From Arthrobacter globiformis (GTDB lineage Bacteria > Actinomycetota > Actinomycetes > Actinomycetales > Micrococcaceae), in contig NZ_JAUSXI010000001.1 in the NCBI RefSeq assembly GCF_030815865.1, positions 3,100,001-3,164,000 of the forward strand: a stretch of DNA of 64,000 bases, given 5' to 3'. A model generated the notes under the pieces. It ran no database searches. It was not told where the DNA came from and was given only the letters and a program-made list of their open reading frames with translations. Positions within the stretch are counted from its first letter, which is position 1; every line of letters starts with the position of its first letter. Positions 24,627-34,447 of the stretch are shown piece by piece. Both the position numbers and the translations under genes were made by a program.

Positions 24627-25348
24627 CGGAAGTCCCCGCCTGACAGGCTCCGGGCAGACAGCGAGCGGTAATGCTCGACGGCGGCGGCAGCACCGCCGTC
24701 GTACGCTATCTGCCCGGACTCGACCATCAGGACCCGGTCCATATCCAGCGCCAGCTCCAGGTCATGGGTGGACATGATGATCTGCTGGCTGAGGCCGGCC
24801 AGGGTGCGGCGCAGCAGCTCGCGGTTCCGGAGGTCCAGGAGCGTGGAGGGCTCGTCCAGCACGAGGACTCCGGGCTCCACCGCCAGCACGGACGCCAGGG
24901 CAAGGAGCTGCCGTTCCCCGCCGGAGAGTTCGTAGATGCTCTGGTCAGCCAGCGGCAGGAGCCCGAAGCGGTCCAGCGCGGCGGCGGCCTGCTCCCGGCG
25001 TTCCTTTCCGTGCCGCACCGAACGCCGAAGGGAGAGTTCCACGTCCTCACGCCCTGTGGGCATGACCAGCTGGGAGAGGGGATCGGTGAAGACAAAGCCC
25101 ACCTGCTGGCGCACGGCCCGCACGTTCCGGACCGTGTCGGCGCCGTTGACAGTCACGGTCCCTTCGGTGGGGACCACGAGGCCGTTGAGCAGGCGGAGCA
25201 GCGTTGACTTGCCGGAACCGTTGGCCCCAATGACACCGATGCGTTCCTCGGTGAGCTCCAGCGAGATGTCCTGCAGCAGAACCTTGGGGTCAGGGCGGCC
25301 GTCGACGGCCACGCTGACTCCTGCGTTCCTGAGGGAGATAATGCTCAC
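24623..25348 (-). CDS. bioM: Biotin ECF transporter ATPase
   Basis: 241 residues from GTG 25348, which overlaps the bioY stop by 4 bases (GTGA). An open frame reaches 26266, but that part is antisense text over bioY. Walker A is GANGSGKS (41-48), the Q-loop FTDPLSQLV, signature LSGGERQ (141-147), Walker B VLVLDEPS (161-168), and the switch His lies in MSTHDLE. It powers biotin import with BioN and BioY. As a single ATPase it probably works as a homodimer. Confidence 0.94.
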   Translation of the reverse strand: MSIISLRNAGVSVAVDGRPDPKVLLQDISLELTEERIGVIGANGSGKSTLLRLLNGLVVPTEGTVTVNGADTVRNVRAVRQQVGFVFTDPLSQLVMPTGREDVELSLRRSVRHGKERREQAAAALDRFGLLPLADQSIYELSGGERQLLALASVLAVEPGVLVLDEPSTLLDLRNRELLRRTLAGLSQQIIMSTHDLELALDMDRVLMVESGQIAYDGGAAAAVEHYRSLSARSLSGGDFR

Positions 25349-26034
25349 TGCTGTGCGGAGGCTTCCGGCGCGGTGGCTTCCGGCGTCGCGGTCTTCGGTG
25401 CTGCGGCCTTCTGCGGGAGCTGCCGGACGCGGCGGACCAGCAGGTCGGGGAAGGCCTTGTGCAGGGCGATGGCCACCGTCACGGCGAGGACGTTCTTGAT
25501 GATGTCGCCCGGGTAGAAGGGGAGGTCGGCGAGGAACGCCTTGGAAAAGTCCAGCTTGGCATTGACCATCATGCCGGCGATGCCGAGGCCGTGGACCAGC
25601 ACAATGCTGGTGGCCATCGCGGACACAAACAGCAGCACGGCACGGAACTTGACCGTGCGGCGGATAACGACGGCGGCCAGCCAGCCCACCGCCGCGGCGG
25701 CGAGGGGGAACGCAATGATGTAGCCGGCCGAGGGGCCGGCCAGGATGCCCAGGCCGCTGCGGCCACCGCTGAAGATGGGGAGCCCGGCGAGCCCTAGCAG
25801 GGTGTACAATCCGACGGCGCCGAACGCGCGGCCGGGGCCGAGGGCGAGCCCGGTCAGCATGACGGCAAGCGTCTGGAGGGTGATGGGCACGCCGAGGCCG
25901 CCCACCGGGATGGCAGCAACCAGGGCTGACGCCGCCACGAGCGCGGCGAAGACGGCGATGAGTCCGAGGTCGGTGGCGTTCCAGCGGCGGCGCTTTGCCG
26001 GCTGCAGGGTGCCGGCGGAATGGGTCTGGGTCAT
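25345..26034 (-). CDS. bioY: Biotin transporter substrate-binding subunit
   Basis: 229 residues. Six TM segments with the BioY fold: VGGLGVPITLQTLAVMLTGL is the conserved start of the pocket and GPSAGYIIAFPLAA lies in the middle. VLVHGLGIAGMMVNAKLDF and AFLADLPFYPGDIIKNVLAV follow. The C-terminal 25 residues are an Ala/Thr/Pro-rich tail. First gene of the bioYMN operon. A GATACT sequence about 40-50 bases upstream may be the -10 box. No BioQ-type site was convincingly seen. Confidence 0.94.
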   Translation of the reverse strand: MTQTHSAGTLQPAKRRRWNATDLGLIAVFAALVAASALVAAIPVGGLGVPITLQTLAVMLTGLALGPGRAFGAVGLYTLLGLAGLPIFSGGRSGLGILAGPSAGYIIAFPLAAAAVGWLAAVVIRRTVKFRAVLLFVSAMATSIVLVHGLGIAGMMVNAKLDFSKAFLADLPFYPGDIIKNVLAVTVAIALHKAFPDLLVRRVRQLPQKAAAPKTATPEATAPEASAQQ

Positions 26035-26345
26035 GGGAGGTCCTGTCGAGGGGGTACAAACAAGTATCAGCTGGTCTCGACGTTACTTGCCCGGTAATAG
26101 CCGCATTTTGTTGGTCTTCTACAAGAGCGACTGCCCGGGGTCTGGTGCTGGGCACAAATACACCCCTCCTCTGGACAGGGAAGGCGCTCTTCCGGGGTGG
26201 GGAAGGCATGTTCTGGCAGGGTTGCACCGGCCGGTAGACTTGAACGGGCCGTTCTACGGCCGGCATCCCCGGCGTTCCTGACTTTGCGCCGTGCGTGCAA
26301 CCTGCCGTGCTGCGGCATTCCCTGTTGTGAAAGGCCTTACCTGCT
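26035..26345. other. 311-base divergent intergenic region, bioY and ABC-F
   Basis: Carries the promoters of both genes. TAGACT at 26235-26240 could be a -10 box for the ABC-F gene and would give a leader of roughly 100 bases. The leader would contain or follow the inverted repeat described at 26227-26263. Confidence 0.45.
26227..26263. promoter_or_regulatory. Nested inverted repeat upstream of the ABC-F gene
   Basis: GAACGG (26242-26247) and CCGTTC (26249-26254) are perfect arms around one base. Outside them CCGGCC (26227-26232) pairs with GGCCGG (26258-26263), with a few unpaired bases between. It may be an operator, or a folded leader that controls the ABC-F gene, since leader attenuation is common for antibiotic-responsive ABC-F genes. 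Confidence 0.4.
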
Positions 26346-27944
26346 GTGATTACCGTTCAGGATCTTGAACTGCGCGCTGGCGCGCGCCTGCTCATGGACC
26401 AGGTGAGCTTCCGGATCGACAAGGGCGACAAGATCGGCCTCGTGGGCCGCAACGGCGCCGGCAAGACCACATTGACCCGCGTCCTGGCAGGCGAGGGCCT
26501 GCCTGCCGCCGGCAAGGTGACCCGCAGCGGCGAGATCGGGTACCTGCCCCAGGACCCCCGGACACCGGATATGGAGCAGCTGGCGCGGGACAGGATCCTG
26601 TCCGCCCGCGGCCTGGACATCGTCGTCGGCAAGCTGAAGCTGGCCCACGACGAGATGGCCAGCGAGGACGCCGCGGTCCAGCGCAAGGCGATGAACCGCT
26701 ACGACCGGCTCGAATCCGAGTTCCTGGCCGCCGGCGGCTATGCTGCCGAAGCCGAGGCCGCAGCCATCTGCTCGAACCTCGCCCTGCCGGACCGCCTGCT
26801 GAACCAGCCCCTCAAGACCTTGTCCGGCGGTCAGCGGCGCCGCGTGGAGCTCGCGCGCATCCTGTACTCGGACGCCGAGACCATGCTCCTCGATGAGCCC
26901 ACCAACCACCTCGACGCCGATTCCATTGCGTGGCTGCGTGACTTCCTCAAGAACCACCAGGGCGGACTGATCGTGATCAGCCACGACACCGAGCTGCTCG
27001 AAGCCACCGTCAACAAGGTGTTCCTCCTGGACGCCAACCGTGCCCAGATCGACTTCTACAACATGGACTGGAAGCGCTACCTGACCCAGCGCGAAACAGA
27101 CGAACGCGCCCGCAAGCGGGAACGCGCCAACGCCGAAAAGAAGGCCCAGGTCCTTTTCGACCAGGCAAACAAGATGCGCGCCAAGGCCACCAAGGCCGTA
27201 GCCGCGCAGAACATGGCCAAGCGCGCAGAGCGGCTGCTCAGCGGGCTCGAAGCAGTGCGCGAAAACGACCGCGTGGCCGCCCTCCGCTTCCCGGATCCGT
27301 CCCCTTGCGGCAAGACACCGCTCACGGCAGAGGGCCTCAGCAAGTCCTACGGCTCGCTGGAAATCTTCACGGACGTGGACCTTGCCATCGACCGCGGCTC
27401 CAAGGTGGTCATCCTTGGCCTCAACGGTGCCGGCAAGACGACGCTCCTGCGGATGCTCGCCGGGGTGGACCGCCCAGACACCGGCGACATCGTCCCCGGG
27501 CACGGCCTCAAGGTGGGCTACTACGCCCAGGAACATGAAACCCTCGACGTCGACCGCACCGTCCTCGAGAACATGCGTTCCTCCGCCCCCGACATGAAGG
27601 ATGCGGAGGTGCGCGGCATCCTGGGCTCGTTCCTGTTCTCCGGTGACGACGTCGACAAGCCGGCCGGTGTGCTCTCCGGCGGTGAGAAGACGCGCCTCGC
27701 ACTGGCAACCATCGTGGCCTCCAGCGCGAACGTTCTCCTTCTGGACGAGCCCACCAACAACCTCGACCCCGCCAGCCGCGCCGAAATCCTGGGCGCACTG
27801 CGCAACTACACCGGCGCCGTCGTCCTGGTCAGCCACGACGAAGGGGCCGTCGAGGCCCTCAACCCAGAGCGCGTGGTACTGCTGCCCGACGGGGTTGAGG
27901 ACCTCTGGAACGAGGACTACCTGGACCTCATCACGCTGGCCTAG
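26346..27944 (+). CDS. ABC-F family ATPase
   Basis: 532 residues from GTG 26346. Two ABC domains without membrane segments. Domain 1 has Walker A GRNGAGKTT (34-42), signature LSGGQRRRVELA and Walker B MLLDEPTNHLD. A basic linker with ARKRERANAEKKAQ follows. Domain 2 has GLNGAGKTT, LSGGEKTRLALA and LLLDEPTNNLD. ABC-F proteins act on the ribosome as translation factors or antibiotic-protection proteins. Which of these applies cannot be told from sequence. Single gene. Confidence 0.93.
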   Translation: MITVQDLELRAGARLLMDQVSFRIDKGDKIGLVGRNGAGKTTLTRVLAGEGLPAAGKVTRSGEIGYLPQDPRTPDMEQLARDRILSARGLDIVVGKLKLAHDEMASEDAAVQRKAMNRYDRLESEFLAAGGYAAEAEAAAICSNLALPDRLLNQPLKTLSGGQRRRVELARILYSDAETMLLDEPTNHLDADSIAWLRDFLKNHQGGLIVISHDTELLEATVNKVFLLDANRAQIDFYNMDWKRYLTQRETDERARKRERANAEKKAQVLFDQANKMRAKATKAVAAQNMAKRAERLLSGLEAVRENDRVAALRFPDPSPCGKTPLTAEGLSKSYGSLEIFTDVDLAIDRGSKVVILGLNGAGKTTLLRMLAGVDRPDTGDIVPGHGLKVGYYAQEHETLDVDRTVLENMRSSAPDMKDAEVRGILGSFLFSGDDVDKPAGVLSGGEKTRLALATIVASSANVLLLDEPTNNLDPASRAEILGALRNYTGAVVLVSHDEGAVEALNPERVVLLPDGVEDLWNEDYLDLITLA

Positions 27945-28074
27945 AGCCCGAGGCGCCGGGCGCCGGTTATTGCTGCCAGGCCTCGCCAGAAGTCCTTTAA
28001 TGTCAGACCCCCACGTCAGACTCGTTCTATGGAAGCCATTGGGGGATTCACCGTAGACCGGGCCGGACGGCCCG

Positions 28075-29675
28075 GTGCCGGCGGGTGGGCTGGCTTTCGT
28101 AGGTGCCAACGCCCTTCAGAGTCTTCCTGCTGAGGCGGACGTGGTTGGTCAAGCCCTGGCGCTGCTGTCAGCGGACGCGATCACCGCCGAGGACGCTGCG
28201 TTGTGGGGTTTCGGGCAGGCCGCGGATTTCGCGGACCGGCTCGAGGAGCTCTCCCGGAGGGTCGAGCACCTGCAGGTGATGGCCGCGGGCGCGGTGGACC
28301 GGTCCCGCACCGCCGCCCTCACAGCCGCCGCGTCACCCCTCGTCCCCGTCCCCGTTGCTGACCCCTCGCCGGGGGATGACGGGTCCCGGAACAGTGTCGA
28401 TTTCCTTCAGGGAAGGCTGCGGATCAGCTCCGCCGAGGCCCGGCGCCGGATCGGACTGGCCGACGCCGTCCTGCCCAGGGCAGGGTTCGGCGGCCAACAG
28501 CTCCCGCCCCGCTATGAAGAACTCGCCGCCGCGGTCAGCACCGCCCAGATCAGCTCCCGCGCCGCAACCACCATCACCCTGGCCCTGGACCGGGCCCGGC
28601 ATTTCACCACCCCGGCCCACACCGCCGAGATGGAACACGCACTGACCCGCACCGCCATCGAAAACGACGCCGACTTCCTCACCCGGGTCGCCAAACACTG
28701 GATTGAGGCGATCGACCAGGACGGGACCGAACCATCCGAAGCGGCCCTCCGGCAAATCCAGGGGGCCTTCGTCCGCCGGCCCAAACACGGACTGCAGCAT
28801 CTGGAAATTTTTGCCACCGCCGAACAGTTCGAAACCCTCACCACCGCCATGAACACCGCCACCAACCCCCGCACCCCAACACCCAGAAACGGCGCTGGGG
28901 CTGACGGGACCGGGGCTGACCGCGCCGGTGGTGACCGCGCCGGTGGCGACGGGCCCGGTGGTGACGGGAGCGGTAAACAGGACGGCCTGGCCGGCTGGGA
29001 CACCGAGGGCCTCCCGGAGGTCTCGCTAGACCACCGGTCGCAGGGTCAGAAACGGCTCGACGGGCTCGTCGGCGCCTGCCAAACAGCGCTCACCACCGAC
29101 ACCCTGCCCGTCACCGGCGGACACCGGCCCCAAATCCTGGCCACCATCAACTACCGCGACCTCCTCGCCGAACTCCAACAAAGACAAGACCTCCAAGGCG
29201 CCCAGGATCCGCAACCGGTTTACACCGGCCGGACCAGCGGCGGAACGGCCCTGTTCGCGTTCAGCGGGCCCGTGAGCCCTGCCACGATCCGTAAAATCGC
29301 CTGCGACGCGGACATCATCCCCATAGTGCTCGGCACCGAAGGACGCGTCCTGGACATCGGCCGCGCCTCACGGATCTTCCCACCCCACATCCGCAAAGCC
29401 ATCACCGCCCGCGACCAGGGCTGCGCCTTCCCCGGCTGCACCATCCCCGCACCCTGGTGCGAAGCCCACCACATCACCTACTGGTCCCGGGGCGGAACCA
29501 CCGGCAGCGGCAACGGCGTCCTGCTCTGCAGCCATCACCACCACCTCATCCACAAAGAACACTGGACCTCGAAGTCACCGCCGGGGTCCCCTGGTTCAAA
29601 CCCCCGCCGAAACTCGACCCCCAACGAAAACCCCGCCGCAACAACTACTTCCGCTCCCGACCCCAACGGGAGTGA
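28075..29675 (+). pseudogene. DUF222/HNH endonuclease-like gene, frameshifted near the end
   Basis: From GTG 28075 the DUF222 helical domain (LEELSRRVEHLQVMAAGAVD, GRLRISSAEARRRIGLADAV) is followed by a Gly/Asp-rich repeat (GADRAGGDRAGGDG type, about residues 275-305). The HNH domain comes next (CAFPGCTIP, then EAHHITYWSRGG and LLCSHHHHLIHKEHW). After HKEHWT the frame goes wrong. In the next frame VTAGVPWFKPPPKLDPQRKP runs to a stop at 29675, the normal family end. One lost base near 29567 explains this. These genes are multi-copy in actinobacteria (13E12 repeat family). An ATG at 28028 in another frame hints that the start is also disturbed. Confidence 0.85.
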
Positions 29676-29891
29676 ACCGGCTTGTGGGTGGCGCCGCATC
29701 CTTACCGACCGTTGGACAAGTCCGACGAAATTCCCTGCCGTGGCTTATAGAGCACTTCGCGCCACGGCAACCTCGCGCCGGCGTAGTAGCACTGATCAGC
29801 ATGGTGGTCAGCCTCCGCTTCGGTAGCTAAGCTCTTCCCGCTGCGACATACGAATTCCCAAACCCGATCAGCCGCACTCGAGGAGAGCATA

Positions 29892-30470
29892 ATGGCCGCT
29901 ACCTACACCTTCGATGTCTTTTCCAGCCTCGACGGCTTCGGCGCCGCGAGCGGCAACTGGACCGGCTACTGGGGCAAACAGGGTCCCGAACTGCTTGAGC
30001 ACCGCCTCGCCTTGTACAGCGAGGAGCAGCGGATGGTCTTCGGGGCCAACACGTATCGGGCGTTCGCGGAGATGCTGGCCTCAAGCAGCGAGGAGTCCGA
30101 AGTCCGCGATCCGTGGGTCACTCGGATGATTAACCTGCCGGCAACGGTGGTGTCGACCACGCTCCAAGGACCGCTCGACTGGCCGGATGCTACCGTCGTT
30201 AGTGGCGATGCAGTCGACGTCGTCGCCCGGCTCAAGGAGGAGTCCAAAGTGCCGCTGCGCTCCCACGGCAGCCTTTCGATGAACCGGGCACTGATGGCCG
30301 CGGGTCTGGTCGACCGCGTCCAGGTGACTCTCTTCCCGGTGATCACCGGTCAGACCGGAATGGGCCCGATCTTCCAGGGCGCCGCCGACTTCGACCTCGA
30401 GCTGATCGAGAGCCGGACGCTCGACGGCCACACCCAGGAGCTCATCTACCGGCCCACCCTGCACGTCTGA
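29892..30470 (+). CDS. Dihydrofolate reductase-like (RibD C-terminal) protein
   Basis: 192 residues from ATG 29892 with AGGAGA seven bases upstream. Starts AATYTFDVFSSLDGFGAASG, with FGANTYRAFAEM in the middle and RSHGSLSMNRALMAAGLVD near the cofactor region, ending LIESRTLDGHTQELIY. Likely an NADPH-dependent reductase of unknown substrate. It lies between a DUF222/HNH gene and a second DUF222-like tail, so this gene, or the DUF222 sequence around it, has moved. Confidence 0.88.
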   Translation: MAATYTFDVFSSLDGFGAASGNWTGYWGKQGPELLEHRLALYSEEQRMVFGANTYRAFAEMLASSSEESEVRDPWVTRMINLPATVVSTTLQGPLDWPDATVVSGDAVDVVARLKEESKVPLRSHGSLSMNRALMAAGLVDRVQVTLFPVITGQTGMGPIFQGAADFDLELIESRTLDGHTQELIYRPTLHV

Positions 30471-30483
30471 ATCCAAGGCGGTC

Positions 30484-30525
30484 GTACGCAACTACTACTT
30501 CCGCCCACGATCCCCAAACGACTGA
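30484..30525 (+). pseudogene. Isolated C-terminal tail of a second DUF222/HNH gene
   Basis: The bases encode VRNYYFRPRSPND and a stop, closely matching the end RRNNYFRSRPQRE of the DUF222 gene 850 bases upstream. CGCAACTACTACTTCCGC (30487-30504) differs from the upstream copy at one of 18 bases. No HNH or DUF222 body precedes it, only the DHFR-like gene. It marks a recombination or insertion junction. Confidence 0.7.
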
Positions 30526-30541
30526 ACGGCTGAGGCAGCCC

Positions 30542-31009
30542 CTACCGCACCCGAAGCGCGTGGGCGTCCGTAATCCGCTGCAGTTCGCCGTAGCTGATCG
30601 AGAACATGGAGTGGTGGTCGCCGGCCCCGGCCCAGAGCGTCGCGTGATCTTCGAGCGAGGCGTCCAAAAGGGTGCGAATCTTTGCGGGATGGCCCACCGG
30701 CGCAACGCCGCCCACTTCCTGGCCCGTGTGGTGCAGCACGAAGTCCGGTGCGGCACGGCGGATCCGTCCAGTGCCCAGCTGGGAGGCGACCAGCCGGACG
30801 TCCACTTTCGCGGCGCCGCTGGCGAGGATCAGCAGGGGAGTGCCGTCCACTTCGAACACCAGGCTGTTGGTGATCGCCGCAACGTCACAGCCAAGCGCAT
30901 CAGCCGCGGCGGCCGCCGTCGGAACGGCGCCGGGAAGAACCGTTACTGTGTCGCGGGCTCCGGCTGCGGTCAGGGCGCGGCGCACGTTGGCCACCGGGTC
31001 GGCAAGCAT
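30542..31009 (-). CDS. ybaK: YbaK/EbsC family aminoacyl-tRNA deacylase
   Basis: 155 residues from ATG 31009. The open frame continues upstream to 31552, but that part is antisense to SURF1. The YbaK fold is seen in ADALGCDVAAITNSLVFEVD, LLILASGAAKVDVRLVASQL, with Lys68 as the family's catalytic Lys, and GQEVGGVAPVGH. These proteins remove wrongly attached amino acids from tRNA, typically Cys from tRNA-Pro. 16 bases separate it from the SURF1 gene on the same strand. Confidence 0.9.
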   Translation of the reverse strand: MLADPVANVRRALTAAGARDTVTVLPGAVPTAAAAADALGCDVAAITNSLVFEVDGTPLLILASGAAKVDVRLVASQLGTGRIRRAAPDFVLHHTGQEVGGVAPVGHPAKIRTLLDASLEDHATLWAGAGDHHSMFSISYGELQRITDAHALRVR

Positions 31010-31025
31010 GTCCGTGCTCCTGCCC

Positions 31026-31898
31026 TCAGTAGCCCTGGGCATCCAGGATCGCGTCTTCCTCTTCCTCCGCCGTCGGGCGCTTGCGCTTCCGGGGCGCCGG
31101 CGGACGACGGAGGGCTCCCGCGGCCGTGGCGGCAGGCTCGCCCTCCGACAACTCGGCATCCTCGGCATCCATGGCGGCGTTGCGCGCCTGCTGCCGGGCC
31201 GCATAGCCAAAGCCCACAAACATGAGGACGCCAAAGGCGAACCACTGGAGCGAGTAGGACAGGTGCGTCCCCTCGTCCACCGATGGCATGGGGAACGGTT
31301 GTGGCATGTCCGCCACCGGCGGCGTCTCCGACGCGAGCTGCCCGTAGGCGCCGGTGAGGAGCGGGGAGCCCAGTTCCGCGGAGTAGGCCGGCAGGTCAAT
31401 GGAGGCAAGCTGGCCTTCCGGGGCACCGCGCTGCAGCGTGGGTTCGCTGTGCTTGAGCCGCACCACTGCCATGACCCGCCCGGACGGCGGCGCCGGAATG
31501 GAGTCCGGCCGGCCGGGGGTCTTGTTGCCGATCGGCAGCCAGCCGCGATCAATCACCACGGTTTCGCCCGACACGAGCTTGAAAGGCACCACCACCTCGT
31601 ACCCGGGCTGGCCGTTGAGCGGCCGGTTGCGCACGATCCGCTGCCCGTCGACGTCGTAAGTGCCCTGGAGCTTAACCTGGGTCCATTCCCGCGACGGGTC
31701 CAGCTGATTGAACTCGTCGCGGGCCTGATCAAAGGTGATAGGAGTGGCCGAGTAGTTGGACGTGACCCGCTGGATTTCCGCCAGGGTCTCGGCCCGGCGG
31801 TCCATCTGCCAGCGGCCGAGGAAGACGCAGCCGGTGGCGAAGATCGCGGCCAGCAGGAGGTAGCCCAGCCACTTGCTGGAGAACAGGAACCTGTACAT
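31026..31898 (-). CDS. SURF1-family cytochrome oxidase assembly protein
   Basis: 290 residues. N-terminal TM (LGYLLLAAIFATGCVFLGRW), the conserved LGRWQ motif, a periplasmic domain with GQRIVRNRPLNGQPGYEVV and VIDRGWLP, and a C-terminal TM (LQWFAFGVLMFVGFGYAARQ). A charged tail rich in Arg and Glu follows. SURF1 helps insert haem a into the aa3 oxidase. Last of three tightly packed minus-strand genes. Confidence 0.92.
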   Translation of the reverse strand: MYRFLFSSKWLGYLLLAAIFATGCVFLGRWQMDRRAETLAEIQRVTSNYSATPITFDQARDEFNQLDPSREWTQVKLQGTYDVDGQRIVRNRPLNGQPGYEVVVPFKLVSGETVVIDRGWLPIGNKTPGRPDSIPAPPSGRVMAVVRLKHSEPTLQRGAPEGQLASIDLPAYSAELGSPLLTGAYGQLASETPPVADMPQPFPMPSVDEGTHLSYSLQWFAFGVLMFVGFGYAARQQARNAAMDAEDAELSEGEPAATAAGALRRPPAPRKRKRPTAEEEEDAILDAQGY

Positions 31899-32159
31899 TC
31901 AGCCGTTCCCGCCGGTCTCTGCGGCCTCGAGCGGCACGGTTTCCTTCCAGAGCCCGCGCGTTTGCAGGTAGTCCTCCAGCCATGCCTTGTGCTCGCCGCA
32001 TGCCAGCCACACCTTGCGGCGGTCAGGCGTGTGGATTTTGGGGTTGTTCCAGAACAACTGCCAGGACGCGTCGGCCCGGCAGGCTTTGCGGGAGCACGTG
32101 GCCGCGGACGCCGGCCCGGCAAGATCGCCGCTGCCGCCACCAAGGTTGAAAATGTTCAT
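31899..32159 (-). CDS. Small Cys/His protein of unknown function
   Basis: 86 residues. Contains CSRKACRADASWQLFWNNPK, then RRKVWLACGEHKAWLEDYL. The Cys, Cys, Cys-x-x-His layout could bind zinc or iron. Its stop directly abuts the SURF1 start and its ATG overlaps the DUF3099 stop, so it belongs to the same operon. A role in oxidase assembly is possible by association only. Confidence 0.75.
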   Translation of the reverse strand: MNIFNLGGGSGDLAGPASAATCSRKACRADASWQLFWNNPKIHTPDRRKVWLACGEHKAWLEDYLQTRGLWKETVPLEAAETGGNG

Positions 32160-32602
32160 GAAGCTTTCTGTCCCCGGCCGTCGTCGTCTTCTTCGTCATT
32201 GATGATGAGTTCGCCCTGGAGCACCGTCGGTTCATCGTCTGTGTCGGAGCTTTCCGCAGGTCCGGATTCCTCGGCCGCCCCCAGCTCCGCGTATGGCGTG
32301 TAATCGAGCAGCGCATCGCTGTGGATCTCCGCCTTGTCCGAACCGTTGGCGATCACCACCGCGACCCAGGGCAGGAAGACCGCACCCGCCACCGCAACCA
32401 GCTTGAACCAGCCGTCCACCACGAAAATCAGGATCAGGCACACCATGCGGATGGCCATGGCGAGGGCGTACTTGATCATGCGCTCCCGCATGTCTTCGGA
32501 ATGCGCTGCGGCGGCGTCCGTGATGCTGATTACTTCCGGGTGACCGGAGGTGGCGTCACGCTTTCCGGGCAACTGCTGGCCGGGCTGGGGTTCAGATGTC
32601 AC
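32156..32602 (-). CDS. DUF3099 membrane protein
   Basis: 148 residues. VISITDAAAAHSEDMRERM is the DUF3099 start, followed by two TM segments (LAMAIRMVCLILIFVVDGWF and VAVAGAVFLPWVAVVIANG). The C-terminus is an acidic tail (NDEEDDDGRG). Function unknown. First gene of the operon with the Cys/His protein and SURF1, and divergent from fabG. Confidence 0.85.
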   Translation of the reverse strand: MTSEPQPGQQLPGKRDATSGHPEVISITDAAAAHSEDMRERMIKYALAMAIRMVCLILIFVVDGWFKLVAVAGAVFLPWVAVVIANGSDKAEIHSDALLDYTPYAELGAAEESGPAESSDTDDEPTVLQGELIINDEEDDDGRGQKAS

Positions 32603-32675
32603 GACTGTTTAATCACGCTCCAATGGCTACCCCAATTCTCTCACCATCCACAGGAGGCTCCCAATCGGGCGATAA

Positions 32676-33467
<792 letters not shown>

Positions 33468-33643
33468 GCACTAGGCACTAGGCCGACCGGGGACATCAGG
33501 GGAGTTTTCACCACCGGCGGGGCACGGGCTTCTTTGTCGCGTTCCGACAAAGGAAACCGGCGCGCCCGCTGGCATGATGGACTTCAGGTCATCAGTGATT
33601 AGACGTTTTGAACAAAGTTAGAGCTTTAGACAAGGGAGCCCAC

Positions 33644-34396
33644 ATGGGACAGCTGGACAACAAGACAGCCATCGTCACCGGTTCTTCGCGCGGCATCGGC
33701 GCCGAAGTTGCCAAGATCCTCGCCAGCGAGGGCGCAGCCGTCGTCGTTAACTACCGCCAGAAGGCGCCGCGGGCCAACAAGGTGGTGGCCGGGATTGAGG
33801 CCGACGGCGGCCGTGCCGTCGCCGTGGGCGCCGACCTGACCAGCACCGAAGGCGTGCAGGCGCTGGCCAGCGCTGCCATGGAAAACTTCGGTTCGCTGGA
33901 CGTCCTGGTCCTGAACGCCTCGGGCGGCATGGAATCGGGCATGGAAGAGGACTACGCCCTCAAGCTGAACCGCGACGCGCAGGTCAACATGCTCAACGCC
34001 GCCGCGCCCCTCATGAAGGAGGGTTCCCGCGTGGTTTTCGTGACCAGCCACCAGGCGCACTTCATCAACTCGGTCCCCACCATGCCCGAGTACGAGCCAG
34101 TGGCCCGCAGCAAGCGCGCCGGCGAGGACGCCCTGCGCGAGCTGCTGCCGAACCTGGCGGACAAGGGCATCTCCCTGGTGGTCGTGTCCGGCGACATGAT
34201 CGAGGGCACCGTGACCGCCACGCTGCTGGACCGCTCCAACCCGGGCGCCATTGAGGCCCGCCGCGCCGAGGCCGGCAAGCTGTACTCTGTGGAGGAATTT
34301 GCCGCAGTGGTTGCCAGCATGGCCACCGCCGACGTCGAGTCCGGCCACACGGAATACGCCGGCGGCGCTGACTACTTCGGCAAGAACGCCGGCTAG
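33644..34396 (+). CDS. SDR family protein with displaced catalytic Tyr
   Basis: 250 residues from ATG 33644, preceded by AAGGGAG. The cofactor site TGSSRGIGAEVA is intact and VLVLNASGG replaces the usual NNAG. In the active-site region the text is VVFVTSHQAHF and EYEPVARSKRAGED. Tyr and Lys are seven residues apart instead of four, and the position four before Lys is Val. This is a distinct actinobacterial SDR subgroup. Substrate unknown. Its place after fabG suggests lipid metabolism. A strong terminator follows. Confidence 0.85.
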   Translation: MGQLDNKTAIVTGSSRGIGAEVAKILASEGAAVVVNYRQKAPRANKVVAGIEADGGRAVAVGADLTSTEGVQALASAAMENFGSLDVLVLNASGGMESGMEEDYALKLNRDAQVNMLNAAAPLMKEGSRVVFVTSHQAHFINSVPTMPEYEPVARSKRAGEDALRELLPNLADKGISLVVVSGDMIEGTVTATLLDRSNPGAIEARRAEAGKLYSVEEFAAVVASMATADVESGHTEYAGGADYFGKNAG

Positions 34397-34447
34397 TCAC
34401 TCCCTCCGCGGGCTCCTGACGCGAGTACCCGGCACGGATCGCTTACG

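Noticed and set aside
24623..26266. One 547-codon ORF covering bioM and the bioY region
   Set aside because: Its first half is an off-frame reading of bioY. The real bioM starts at GTG 25348 in the overlap with the bioY stop.
26337..28109. 590-codon minus-strand ORF antisense to the ABC-F gene
   Set aside because: A shadow of a GC-rich gene with complete Walker and signature motifs on the plus strand. The antisense text matches nothing.
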